Assembly (NCBI GenBank): GCA_009733575.1
Contig: ML769546.1
Location: 22,059-86,058, forward strand
Direction: 5' to 3'
Origin: Gymnopus androsaceus JB14
Taxonomy: Eukaryota; Basidiomycota; Agaricomycetes; Agaricales; Omphalotaceae
Length of the DNA: 64,000 bases
Program-made: the position numbers and the translations under genes
Notes under the pieces: generated by a model
Database searches by the model: none
Seen by the model: the letters and a program-made list of their open reading frames with translations, nothing else
Told to the model about the DNA's origin: nothing
Part shown: piece by piece, positions 14,276 to 25,035 of the stretch
Position numbering within the stretch: position 1 is the first letter of the stretch
Layout: each line of letters starts with the position of its first letter

Positions 14276-14814
14276 AGGTTCTAGAGGTAGCAAAACCCAA
14301 ATAGGAAGCTCCTGAGGAGCTTTGGTTGTAAAGTTGTAAACAGAGATAGAAGACAGTGAGCTCTGGACGTAGATTTGGTATCTACGGACAGAGCCTCGCA
14401 GTTGATGCAGATGACAGTGAGCCTTTGAACGGAGCTCGGAAGGCACAACTGGTTAGAACAGATAGAAATAGAGAGACAGAGACAGAGACAGAAGCAAAAT
14501 GGGATCGATTCGGTAACAATGGTAATAACAGACCCGGGTGCATGGACTCGGGGTGTCTACTTATATACTGTAGGGTGGCTGTGTAAGTCGTCAGGAGGGC
14601 CTGATGGATGGTTATCAAGTGCGGGAGGCACCTGGGAGGCAGGATAAGTGGTAATCACATGTAGAAAGTGCCCAGCAGGCAGGATAAATGGTAAATAAGC
14701 ATGGAAAGTGCCCGCAATGTAGGTAATGAGTGCGGGAAGTATCCGCGGACAGTCAGGAAGCGTGGGAAACATCAGCGGGTGGATAGCGGATGAGAAATGA
14801 GCCAAGGCCTGACA

Positions 14815-15474
14815 GAATAACCCTTCCACAATCTTGCTTGTTTCTCAGCAGAGTCAATGATTTCCTTCAAAGTAAAAGGATCATCTTCTCTTTGATCAAC
14901 TTTATTCTGCGGATCTACTTCAGCTTTGTCGAGAATAGTATTCACAAAGGAACCATTGAATGCCGTGAGGAACCATTGTACTGCCTTGTTATTCGAGAGT
15001 ACAGGCTGTGGCCCACTCATGAGTTTATTTGCCTCAATACTAAAAGCCCTAATGAACTTCTGAATCTTCTGCAACTCATTCCTAATACCTATATATGATT
15101 CCAACACTTTTTACTAACTTCTCGATTCTCTGTTTTGATCCTATTTCTTCACTTGCAGTCTCAGGGTAGCCTTTCTTCAACATTTGTTGGAATTCTTCCC
15201 ATGTAGTCATTGCACTAGTCACGATAGGATTGTCCTTCCATTTGAGCTGTGTCGCGTATGACATCCAACTCACAGCAAGGAACTTTTTGGCAGTATCCTC
15301 TGTAATTTTACTCAATGCAAAGAGTGCTCCGCAAGCGGCTAGCCATGCCAACAAATTCTCAGGCTTATCACCGTTGAACTTGGGCGGGGCCGTTTTATGA
15401 ATGTTCGGGAGCTTGTTATTTTGTAGTTCAAGCACCAGTGGATGCTGTAACTTTAATGCATTAATCCTTGACAA
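14815..15474 (-). pseudogene. Ty3-like retroelement gag capsid region
   Basis: Minus-strand frame 15474 to about 15082 reads from SRINALKLQHPLVLELQNNK, includes FNGDKPENLLAWLAACG and LKWKDNPIV, then shifts frame near 15110 into YIGIRNELQKIQKFIRAFSIEANK and ends near ARLWKG at 14815. This order (F-x-G capsid start, WL helix, second helical block) is that of Ty3-type Gag capsid. Interrupted on the right by the TIR element at 15473-15926 and on the left by LTR insertions. Confidence 0.7.
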
Positions 15475-15926
15475 CAGTCCTAAGTGGTTAATGCGTTAAA
15501 TCAGGACTGCTGTCCGACCAGCCAAAATATACTACTAGCTGTATATGGCTCATGGTCATGTGACTTAAACTTAAAAGGCTTATACAGAGAGAACAAGGAC
15601 CTGTGGGAAAAAACTGACATACCCCCTTGGATTTGTCAGACCACCCCGGACCTAACCCCAACCCTAACCAACACCCTAACCCTAACCCTAACCCACTATG
15701 ACCATAACAGTGGGGCAAGCCCCCACACCCCCAATATCATCCTCAACCCCTAACCTTAACCCTAACCCTAACCCTAACCTATGCTTACCAATGTTTGGCA
15801 ATGTTTTGATCAAAACATTGCTTAGATACCCTAATTGGGTCAATAGCAGATTTTAGCACTGCCACAATTTCCAACAGCAGTCCTGATTTAACGCATTTAC
15901 CACTTAGGACTATTGTCACAATCTAA
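15473..15926. mobile_element. TIR element with embedded telomere-like repeats
   Basis: Left terminus GACAACAGTCCTAAGTGG and right terminus are inverted matches over about 44 bp. Flanks both contain a TAATGCATTA word, a possible target duplication. Inside lie two blocks of CCCTAA repeats (about 15652-15695 and 15745-15780) and TGTT/AACA-rich spacer. No coding capacity. It sits in the gag capsid region and separates it from the upstream gag piece. Confidence 0.65.
15651..15780. repeat. Interstitial telomere-like (CCCTAA)n tracts
   Basis: Two tracts, each with several perfect or near-perfect CCCTAA units, the complement of the TTAGGG telomere repeat used by many fungi. They lie inside a TIR element and so came with it, rather than marking a chromosome end. 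Confidence 0.85.
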
Positions 15927-16026
15927 TGCATTAGAACTACAGCTACAGGTGCAAGCACGGCTCCCGGCGTGAGCTGAACTTTAATGTTACTGATTGTCAT
16001 AGGTATGGACATTCTTGTAGCTTGTG
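15927..16026 (-). pseudogene. Short gag segment between two insertions
   Basis: Minus-strand reading includes NIKVQLTPGAVLAPVAVV, which runs towards the capsid start across the neighbouring insertion. This ties the N-terminal gag piece (16730-17168) to the capsid piece. Confidence 0.45.
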
Positions 16027-16729
16027 CACCTTTAGCTGCTCTGATTTGGCACCTGTGAAGGGGAAAAGCCCTCTAACACAAATGTATGTGGAGGAGAATT
16101 TCCCTTACACTTGAATTTTATGTCAAATTAAAAAGTGGCACAATGGAGGATTGAACCCTCAGCCTAACTGATTTAAGATTATATAATCCCAAAAGCTAGC
16201 ACCTTGTACCACTTCACCAAGTGACTGATACTAGCTCAACAAATTTAGTATGTTATATAAGGTATTGTGTAATTAAATAGTTAAGGGTAGGGTGAGCTCT
16301 GCTCGCCCTAGCCTGGTCAACATATTGTGTAATTAAATAGTTAAGCTCACCCTAGCCTGGTCCACACAGGTTAGGGATTAGGGGTTGGGGTTAGGGTAAG
16401 GGGTTTATTATATTTAATGGGGGTGTGGGGCTTGCCCCCAGTCATTAAAAAAAATTAGTGGATGAGGGTATATATTGTGCAAGTATTTATCTTTTAGCAT
16501 AGTCACTTGGTGCAGGGGATATAGTGGTATGTTTGATTATGTCAGTCAAAATAATGAAGAGGTTGTGGGTTCAATTCCTGCTCTTGCCATTTATTTTATG
16601 ACACTTTTCAAGCTACTTTATATCTACACTTCCTAGGCCTCTTCCCCTCCTGGGATTCTTGCCCTTTGTGAGTCAATTCCTTAAAGGGCTACTACCCTTT
16701 AGGATCTCAAATTGGAGCAGCTAAGGCTG
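16027..16729. mobile_element. TIR element with two opposed tRNA-like arms (copy 1)
   Basis: Termini CACCTTTAGCTGCTC and its inverted partner; GCTTGTG lies directly outside both ends (16020-16026, 16730-16736), so the target duplication is 7-8 bp, hAT-like. Each arm carries a tRNA-like block with a B-box: GGTTCAATTCC on plus at about 16570, and GGTTCAATCC on minus at about 16145. The plus block has a foldable T-arm (GTGGG/CCTGC) and an A-box-like stretch, but no matching acceptor stem. A telomere-like GGTTAGGG block lies at 16369-16408. Non-coding. Confidence 0.65.
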
Positions 16730-17168
16730 GCTTGTGGGGTTTGAATTTGTCTTTGTGGGACTTGCTCGGTGGGTCTTGTCTCGATGATAGGTGTCTGAAA
16801 CTCTTTGTTGTCTGACAATTCATCTGTCAATCTATTCCAAGATGAATTCCTTTTAGTGAATGCAGGGCTCGACTTGTAGATGATTCTGCTCGGCTAGCAA
16901 GAACTTCCTCTATAGTCACTAAGGATGGGCTGTTACACTCTTCCTTGGGTACAGGTGAAGGTCTAGTTGACAGCAAAGTTCTAATTGAACAAGGAGCTCG
17001 CAGTGCTACTCTCACTGTAGTTCTGTCGTTGGGCGTCTGTGGATAGGGTGGCTGTGGATACAAAGGTACCTTTGGATTCCTTTTCAGTAGTGCATCAGGA
17101 TTTTCTGTTGGCGGTAGTGGCTGTTTGCTGGAGTTATGTGTACGTCTCCCAGCTGGTGGATTATGCAA
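16730..17168 (-). pseudogene. Ty3-like retroelement gag N-terminal region
   Basis: Minus-strand frame from ATG 17168 encodes a basic, Pro-rich segment (LYPQPPYPQTPNDRTTV) typical of the disordered front of basidiomycete Gag. It begins about 115 nt inside the 5' LTR border at 17285. It meets a stop at 16827 and continues degenerate to the insertion at 16729. Confidence 0.6.
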
Positions 17169-17264
17169 TGAGCCAGAAATTTGGACTGCAATGACAAATC
17201 CTTTTAGCGCACTGACTGATCAACAGTTACTTGTGCTTAATAGTTTTTCAATCAAAAGTAGCTT

Positions 17265-17282
17265 CCCTAGCGGTGGGCTCCA
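17265..17282 (-). promoter_or_regulatory. Primer-binding site of the Ty3-like element
   Basis: Two bases inside the LTR border the minus strand reads TGGAGCCCACCGCTAGGG. It starts with TGG, as expected for pairing to a tRNA 3' CCA, and the complement GCGGTGGGCTCCA has the form of a tRNA acceptor end. This fixes the LTR at 17285-20958 as the 5' LTR and the element's direction as minus. Confidence 0.7.
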
Positions 17283-17407
17283 GATGATGAGTTAGATTTG
17301 TGCTGGGTATAAAAACCGACCAAACAACAATCACCCCAATCAGATACAATCCAAAAGGTTTAATTTAATGCAAGGAAGGAGGTTGTCGAAGGTTCCCTCA
17401 ACTACTA

Positions 17408-18479
17408 CATCAGCAAAAATGGTCTGGGCCTTGGATGACCTGAGGATACCTAAGGACTAACTAGGTCTCCTAGGACACCCAGGACACCCAGGACACCTAG
17501 GTCTCCCAGGCTTTCATAAGTCCACCCCCTTATTCCTGGGCTTCTCGAAGGAATCCTGAGGAAACTTGAGGGAGCCTAAGGAAACCTGAGGAAGCCTGAG
17601 GAAGCCTGAGGAAGCCTGAGGAAACCTGAGGAAGCCTGGGAAGCCTGAGGCAACTTGAGGTAACCTAGGGATACTTCTGCTGAGTTATACAACCCAAAAA
17701 ATAATTCTCATACTTTATTATTCAGCTGTATCTTTTTGCTCAATTTCCACATTTATATCACTTAAACCTTATTATCTTATTAAACTCATGGATTTTTGAC
17801 TTATTTCAAAGTGAACTTATTTTTCGAGACTCATTAATGTTTTACTGGCCTTAACTTATGACTCGGAACACCTCACTTAAGTATTTTTAACTCAAGTTCA
17901 AGTAGACTAACATATTTATCAAGTTAACTGTTACTTCATGATGAATCTGATTTGACCCCATCAACAGAGTTTTAATTGTACGCAGTCTACAGGCGCCCAC
18001 GCGGTTTGGCTTATTTGGGCGCTTATTTTACGCAGTTATATGTTGATAGATTCCAATAATTGGGGTGTCTACTGTTCTTTTAATGATATTAATACACATT
18101 ATAATTCAATGTACTAGTTTATTGAAGCTCTTTAGCTTGTAATCCTAGTTCTAGATAAATCTCAGGCTGTCCCAGGCTTCCTCAGGCTTCCTCAGGCTTC
18201 CTCAGGCTTCTCCAGGCTGCCCCAGGTTCCCTCAGGTTGTACTCAGGTTGTGTTCAGGTTGCACTTAGGTTGTGCTCAGGTTGTGTTCAGGCTGCAAGGA
18301 GGCTCCCTCTGGTGATATCAGGATTTGGGCATATTCCTAGGTAGCCTAAGTCACTCTCAAGTGATATTAGGATTTGGGCATATTCCTAGGTGGCCTAAGT
18401 CACCCAGGTTGCCCAGGTTGCCCAGGTCATATTAGTCTAACCTATAGGCTATCCCAGGCCCAGACCATTTTTGCTGATG
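17408..18479. mobile_element. CATCAG-family hairpin element 1 (1.07 kb)
   Basis: Ends CATCAGCAAAAATGGTCTGG and its inverted partner. Long arms of AGGAAGCCTG-like tandem units on the left (17540-17660) and their complement on the right (18165-18215), around an AT-rich core with a cgcccacgcggtttgg block. The core is shared with element 3 (26992-27974). No coding capacity. TA flanks the left end. Confidence 0.8.
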
Positions 18480-18734
18480 TTGTTAGGTAACTCGTGGGAT
18501 TCCCTGAGAGTTGGAGTATCATTGCGCAGCAATGTAAAGGCTCCTAAGATACGCAAAGTCATTTGTTGAGTCGGCGTACTTGACCCTTGCTTTGGTGTTT
18601 GCTTTTCCCCCTCAATTAGTTCAGCACGTTGTCGTATGTTAGTTGGCTTTTCAAAACCTCCCTCCAAATATAAACCTTGTTCATCTTGCACTGTCTGTGC
18701 CAACTGTCAAGTGCTTTTCTCTTCAAATCAATTA

Positions 18735-19139
18735 CATCAGCAAAAACTGTTTTGGGCCCAGGAGGATCTAAGGTCACCTAGTCCTCTTAGGCAACCTGAA
18801 GCATCCTAGTTGGCCCAGGAAAAAGGGTAAAACTTTGGACACCTCAGGTATCCTAGTCATCCTAGGTGTCCTAGGAGATCCTGGGATGTCCTGGGGCATC
18901 CTGGGGCATCCTGAGGCATCCTGAGGCATCCTGGGATGGAACTTTTATCCTAGGATGCCTCAGGTTGCCCCAGGATGCCCCAGGACATCCCAGGATCTCC
19001 CAGGACACCTAGGATGACTAGGATACCTGAGGTGTCCAAAGTTTTGCCCTTTTTCCTGGGCCAACTAGGATGCCTCAGGTTGCCTAAGAGGATTAGGTGA
19101 CCTTAGATCCTCCTGGGCCCAAAACAGTTTTTTCTGATG
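18735..19139. mobile_element. CATCAG-family hairpin element 2 (405 bp near-perfect palindrome)
   Basis: Starts CATCAGCAAAAACTGTTTTG and ends with its inverted partner; the two halves pair along almost the whole length around about 18935. Composed of CCTAGG/CTGAGG-type words. The TA on its left flank, in the inverted LTR piece, matches the TA left of element 1. Confidence 0.85.
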
Positions 19140-19368
19140 AACAATGGGCTCATTGAGGTGTGCACGTTAGGCTCCACCTGCAGTCCTAAGACTGATGTGA
19201 CCTCTCTTTGAGATGAAAACCAGGAATGCTTGACTTAATAGCCGGGAAGTAGAATGAACAGCCTCAGTATTATCAAGGTTACAAGAAGGCCACCCATTTC
19301 AAAGGTTGCAGAGGATGATGCAGATGCATCTGAGTGTGTACGAATCACTACAGGTCCTAAGATAGAAC

Positions 19369-19973
19369 TGGAGAATTTCCCTTACACTTGAATTTTATGT
19401 CAAATTAAAAAGTGGCACAACAGAGGATTGAACCCTCAGCCTGACTGATTTAAGATTATATAATCCAACAAGCTAGCACCTTTTACCACTTCACCAAGTG
19501 ACTGATACTAGCTTAACACATTTAGTATCTTATATAAGGTATTGTGTAATTAAATAGTGTGTAATTAAATAGTTAAGGGTAGGGTGAGCTTTGCTCACCC
19601 TATCCTGGTCCACACAGGGTGGGGATTAGGGTTTTGGGTTAGGGTAAGGGGTTGATTATATTTAATGGGGGTGTGGGGGCTTGCCCCACTCATTAAAAAA
19701 AATTAGTGGATGAGGGCATATATTGTGCAAGTATTTATCCTTTAGCATAGTCACTTAGTGCAGTGGATATAGTGTTATGCTTGATTATGCAGTCCAGATA
19801 TTAAAGAGGTTGTGGGTTCAATTCCTGCTCTTGCCCTTTATTTTATGACACTTTTCAAGCTACCTTATATTTACATTTCCTAGGCCTCTCCCCCTTCTAG
19901 GATTCTTGCCCTTTATCAGTCAATTCCTTAAAGGGCTACTACCCTTTAGGATTCCAAATCAGAGCAGCTTAAG
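19369..19973. mobile_element. TIR element with tRNA-like arms (copy 2, left end lost)
   Basis: Matches 16091-16729, including both B-box blocks (minus at about 19425, plus at about 19813) and the telomere-like block at 19615-19650. The right end GCAGCTTAAGGTG is intact. The left about 65 bp with its TIR are missing, with loss of a few LTR bases at the junction. Confidence 0.75.
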
Positions 19974-20958
19974 GTGCAAGTCTAACTTGTTATTCCAAGA
20001 TAGAATAGCTACCCTTATATACTGAGCGAGATATAATAAAATGGGAAAATGAGAGAAACTGAGCGAGATAGGATGAAACAGAGTAAGTAAAATAGAACAA
20101 GATAAAAAATGTCCATATATGCGTGTATACTATGGTTTTGCCTCAATGTTTCCATGCCTCGTTTGTTTGTCTTCCTTGATTGGGTTGACTTTTGGGATTT
20201 TTGGTCCAAATCAACTCAAGTCATTTGCCTTTTTACAAGACTCGCCAGTTCCTCTAGCAGAACAGCCCTTGGAAGTATTTCTATGTTTTTCCTTGCCAAT
20301 GGGAGACTGGTTATTATCCCTAGTTCCGTGCAGTCTCGAGTCTAGATGCATGGTAGCATATGGATCTCAATAAAACACTGAGGCTCGGATAGAAACACTC
20401 CTTGGTCCTTCCGTGCTCTAGAAGTAGCTACAGCAAGTGGGTCATGTAGCCGCGTTGGACTGCCGTGGCTATCTGCCTGGGCGCTTTCCAGTGAGCATCA
20501 ACTTTGAGGGCACCCGTTAGGGTACTTTCTCATCTTGGTCCACCTTGCTTTGTTTAATAAACTTGAGTGTCGTGTAGACTCCTCGGTGAGCTGATCGCGG
20601 AAGCAATACCTCGTTAAGACTTTGATCCCTTGGGTATATCCTTTGATGACCTAGCCTAGTATAACTGGTATGTGGGCTTGTTTATCTGCCTTGGTCAGCA
20701 ACTTGTTATCCAACAAGCTTGCCTCGCTACACCATACCGCGCATAGGACTTTGATCGAGGTGCATTCACAAAGTTAAGTATGGTACCATTGCGTGTACCG
20801 TTACTCTGCAACCTCTTGGGTAGAATAGGTCCTTGGTAGATTTTAACTATCAGCTTGGGCTCACTATAGTTCTCTTATTGACTGTGTTTTGTTACTAACA
20901 GAACCTAGGATTATTGGTTCTGCGCAGTTCTAGCCTTAGCCGAACAATTGGCATATCA

Positions 20959-21889
20959 GCACGTCTACATTTGATGCATTCAACCTCAGTTCTTTTATCT
21001 GAGGGAATCTGGAGGGTTGAATAAGTGGCAGCAGCTAGCTAAGGTTTGAAAGGAGCTTACCTTTGGCTCAAGGCTGCCATCACAAGACAGGATGACTGGT
21101 GCAGCTGAAGCTGCATGGTGGTGGTTGTGTGTCAAGTTGAGTGTAAGCTGTGTGGCATGACCTCATCTACTTACTTCAAGTCCCAATTCAGCAAAAATAG
21201 AAACTTAAGCATTTAGCACAGTAGGTACTAAAGTTTGTGGTTGTATTTAATAGTAATGCCACAAATGCAGTTAGTGCAGTTGGGGTCAAGCCAACAGGAG
21301 ACCTAGGTAAAGTACTACAATGGAAGGGTAAGCTGGTGAACCTGTATAAAATGACAGTGGTTACTCACACACACCCGGGCCTCTAGGTACAAGCCATCTC
21401 GAGATTCATCAGCTGAGTCATATGCACCACTTTGCTTTCCTCAGATACAGTTCCACTCCTGCACTCTGGGACCATTCCCAATTTTCAGCTTAAGTGGTAG
21501 CTCGCAGCCTGATCATCAACTCACCTCATCAATGGCAGCACTTTCACCTCCAGTACCCTCATCTTCCTCAGGCTGCACCTCCAACCACATCTCCTGAAAC
21601 CCCGAAACTGCATTGTCGCTCCTAAACTCTCACTAAACCCATTCAGCGTATTAAACAATGCAGCCAATTCCAATCCCATCTACAGATGAATCCTCTGCAA
21701 ACAAAAACTTGGCTTCTTCCAACTCAAACAAAATCTTCGACGCAGTGGCAATTCCTGCTGTTTGGACTTTACCCTGCAATCTGCATTGTTCGCATTCAAT
21801 GCAATCCATTATGCCGGAAAGATTACGCAAGTGGGCTTTGAATGGTCAGCTTGAGCATTGACTACATTTTTGAGCAGCTGCTTACCAGC
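20959..21889. other. Flank of the 5' LTR; no supported gene
   Basis: Moderately GC-balanced unique sequence. Open frames are short and show no known motifs. The right part (about 21540-21890) may belong to the decayed minus-strand gene next to it. Confidence 0.35.
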
Positions 21890-24350
21890 GCATCAACACC
21901 CCAAAGCTTTAAACTCTCATCAAACTTCCCAACCTGCTGCGCAATGTCCACAACTCTCTCCAAACTGTGTTTCATCTCCTCGACCCCAGACTCGGACGTG
22001 CCAAGGTAATAATTGTACTGCTCCAGATGCGGGGGTGTGCAATGGATGGCCCAGAGAAGAAGAGCTGCATTGAAGTAGACGTATTTGAGGTGCTGAGGGT
22101 GAGAAGCAACTTGCGTGAGGTAGCATTGGAGATTAGGGCCCTGAATACAGATGCCAGTGTTATATCAAAACCAAAAAAGCAGAATGTCTACATACCATTG
22201 ATGAGTTAGATATGTGCTGGGTATGAAAACCAACCAAACAACAATCACCCCAATCAGATATAATCCAAAAGGTTTAATTTAATGCGAGGAAGGAGGTTGT
22301 CAAAGGTTCCCTCAACTACTAATTGATTCGAAGAGAAAAGCACTTGACAGTTGACACAGATAGTGCGCAATGAACAAGGTTTTATATTTGGAGGGAGGTT
22401 TTGAAAAGCCAACTAACGTACGACGACGCGCTGAACTAATCGAGGGGAAAGCAAACACCAAAGCACGGGTCAAGTACGCCGACTCAACAAACAACTTTGC
22501 GTATCTCAGGAGCCTTTACGTCGCCGCGCAATGATACTCCAACTCTCAGGGATTCCCGCGAGTTACCTAACAAGCTTATACGACCGCCGCGCAAGTCAAT
22601 CGAGTAGGCGTTTTTAACACACTCAGTGAAGAGCGGGCAAGGGGTAGAATCTGTTGGTAAAGCTAGGTAACACTCCGAGAAGCTTCCTCCCTAAAACTAG
22701 ACCAAGCCGACAGTTGGGTCCAAGACCTTTCCTAATCAACAACGGGCTCGTCGAGGTGTGCACGTTAGGCTCCACCTGCGGTCCTAAGACTGATGTGACC
22801 TCTCTTTGAGATGAAAACCAGGAATGCTTGACTTAATAGCCGGGAAGTAGAATGAACAGCCTCAGTATTATTGAGGTTACAAGAAGGCCACCCGTTTCAA
22901 AGGTTGTAGAGGACGATGCAGACGCGTCTGAGCGTGTACGAATCACTACAGGTCCTAAGATAGAACTGCGTTTCAGGTATCAAGTCTAACTTGTCATTCC
23001 GAGATAGAATAGCTACCCTTATATACTGAGCAAGATATATGAAAATAGGAAAATGAGAGAAACTGAGCAAGATAGGATGAAACAGAGTAAGTAAAATAGA
23101 AAAGATAAATAATGTCCATATATGCGTGTATACTATGGTTTTGCCTCGACGTTTTCCTGCCTTGTTCATTTGTCTTCCTCGATTGGGTTGACTTTTGGGA
23201 TTTTGGTCCGAATCGACTCGAGTCATTTGCCTTTTTACAAGGCTCGCCAGTTCCTTTAGCAGAACAGCCCTCGGAAGTATTTCTATGTTTTTCCTTGCCA
23301 ATGGGAGACTGGTTATTATCTCTAGTTCCGCGTGGTCTCGAGTCTAGATGCCTGGTAGCATATGGATCTCGGTGAAACGCTGAGGCTCGGATAGAAACAC
23401 TCCTTGGTCCTTCCGTGCTCTAGAAGTAGCTACAGCAAGTGGGTCATGTAGCCGCGTTGGACTGCCGCAGCTATATGCCTGGGCGCTTTCCAGCGAGCGT
23501 CAACTTTGAGGGCACCCGTTAGAGTACTTCCCCATCTCGGTCCACCTTGCTTTGTTTAATAAACTTGAGTGTCGTTTAGACTCCTCGGTGAGCTGATCGC
23601 GGAAGCGATGCCTTGTTAAGACTTTGATCCCTTGGGTATATCCTTTGATGACCTAGCCTAGTATAACTGGTATGTGGGCTCGTTTATCTGCCTTGGTCAG
23701 CAACTTGTTATCCAACAAGCTTGCCTCGCTACACCATACCGCGCATAGCACTTTGATCGAGGCGCATTCACAAAGTTAAGTATGGTACCATTGCGCATAC
23801 CATTACTCTGCAACCTCTTGGGTAGAATAGGTCCTCGGTAGATTTTAACTACCAGCTCGGGCTCACTATAGTTCTCTTATTGACTGTGTTTTGTTACTAA
23901 CAGAACCTAGGATTATTGGTTCTGCGCAGTTCTAGCCTTAGCCGAAAAATTGGCGTATCACCATTCTCCTGTAGTTTGATTAAGATGGCCTGAGCAAATA
24001 TGGGTGAAGATTGAGGCGTAAACCTAAACCACAACAAGCAAAAGCTAAAGCCTGACCATGGCAACTGATGTAGGCATTTGTGTAAGTGAATAAGTTGCTG
24101 AATTTGTAGACCAACAAATGTATGTTTTAGGATCCTCCAAAACTGCAATCGAGTGGATTTCTAGTGCCAGCATAACCGACTCCAACAAGGTCTGCACGTG
24201 AGGCATGTAGTGTGCAGGAGGAGAACTGTACATTGCAAGAGCCATTTCCAGCCAACCTCGACGATTGCGAAGAGGTGTTTAAAGTCAAGAAAAAAGATGC
24301 TAGGGGGAGAAAGTCAGCAATCCAACAACAACTCATGCAATCGAGTGCAC
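21890..24350 (-). pseudogene. Decayed unknown gene interrupted by LTR1 copy B
   Basis: Minus-strand exon-like pieces on both sides of the LTR join in one frame once the 4-bp duplication is removed: a piece ending IFAQAILIKLQENG (about 24020-23965), then an intron (GTATGT about 22197, CAG about 22143), then a 68-residue piece that begins PNLQCYLTQVASHPQHLKY, contains YNYYLGTSESGVEEMKHS and ends FDESLKALG (about 22140-21890). A further piece upstream includes YSSPPAHYMPHVQTLLESV (about 24240-24180), with stops between. I do not recognise the protein. An open frame at 24995-24435 on the same strand could be an earlier exon. Confidence 0.45.
22199..23960 (-). repeat. Solo LTR, LTR1 copy B (1762 bp)
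   Basis: TGATGAGTTAG at the left, GGCGTATCA at the right, and CCAT directly repeated at 22195-22198 and 23961-23964. Very similar to copy A through its whole length. Its insertion lies at the donor end of an intron of a decayed gene. Confidence 0.88.
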
Positions 24351-25035
24351 ATACCTCAAATTCGCGTTGACATCACCCAAGTGTGCTCAAGAATGCCCCC
24401 GCTTTCACGTGTACTTTGGTTAGACTACCTGCTTTCAAGAGGAGCTTGCGTTGGTGGGAGAGGGGGTGTGTTGAAAGACCGACGCATTGTTTGCAAGGGT
24501 GAGATCTTGGTGCAGTTTCTTGGATGTGGAAAGTGGCAGCACTGGGTCGTCAGCGGGTGTGGGCATGGTTAGTGCACCGAACCAGGGCAGGCTCTTCTCT
24601 TTCAGAGCCTGGTCAAAGGGAACTTCGAGCTCATTGTGTTGAGCCATGGTGTGTGATGGTTGCATGGCCAGTTGCAAAGGAAAGGGGTGGTGGTACCATG
24701 ACTGGACCAACCCACCACCCCACGCCTTTGCCAACAGCCAGTCTACCTGTTGTGGAAGTGCAAAGCTGGCAGGTGAGGTGCAGTAGCGCAGAGGACACCC
24801 CAACGTCACCTGGAAGATGGAGCGTTTGATCAGCAGGGCGTTGGAGTTTGGGGCGGGGTTGAAGGTGGTGACGCCGTTAGACAACTGTTCCACGTGTTTG
24901 CATGCAGAATGTGGGGAGTAAAAGTGGTATAGGTTGGGGAGGGCACTGGTGCAGCAGTTAGTACGCGGGGGTCTGCTGGAAGTACAAAAAATCAATACCT
25001 GGCATTAGTGAGTGGTCCACCGAACTCAGCACCTA
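24351..25035. other. Mostly unassigned; one long minus-strand open frame
   Basis: A 186-codon minus-strand frame (24995-24435) is open but compositionally mixed, and the opposite strand is also open for about 100 codons. No motif recognised. It may be the 5' part of the decayed gene to its left. Confidence 0.3.

Larger units (their letters stand above)
12036..14814 (-). repeat. Possible solo LTR (second type), itself split by LTR1 copy A
   Basis: Excluding the nested LTR1 at 12060-13826, the remainder starts TGTGACCACCCGGGG and ends CCTGACA, the TGT...ACA form of many Ty3-type LTRs. It interrupts gag between the capsid part and the C-terminal part. It contains a degenerate minisatellite (13960-14275) and a TATA-like ttatatac at about 14560. 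No clean 5-bp target duplication is visible, so the boundaries are tentative. Confidence 0.35.
17285..20958 (-). repeat. 5' LTR (LTR1 copy C), split by three insertions and an inversion
   Basis: Pieces matching LTR1 in plus order are 17285-17407, 19140-19368 and 19974-20958. The piece 18480-18734 matches LTR1 (about 12183-12440 in copy A) in the opposite orientation. Insertions: CATCAG elements at 17408-18479 and 18735-19139, and a tRNA-arm element at 19369-19973. About 165 bp of LTR1 is absent at the second CATCAG junction. The flanks caga and gcac do not match, as expected for the internal and outer sides of a 5' LTR. Confidence 0.8.

Noticed and set aside
13804..14446. Long His/Pro/Ser-rich minus-strand frames
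   Set aside because: They are translations of the GCGGATGGAATAGCGTGAGA-type minisatellite, open in several frames at once.
15651..15780. A chromosome end or telomere fusion
   Set aside because: The tracts are short, interrupted and enclosed within a TIR element, with unrelated genomic sequence on both sides.
16500..16592. Functional tRNA gene
   Set aside because: The B-box and T-arm are good, but there is no pairing acceptor stem, and the same block occurs in a second mobile-element copy.
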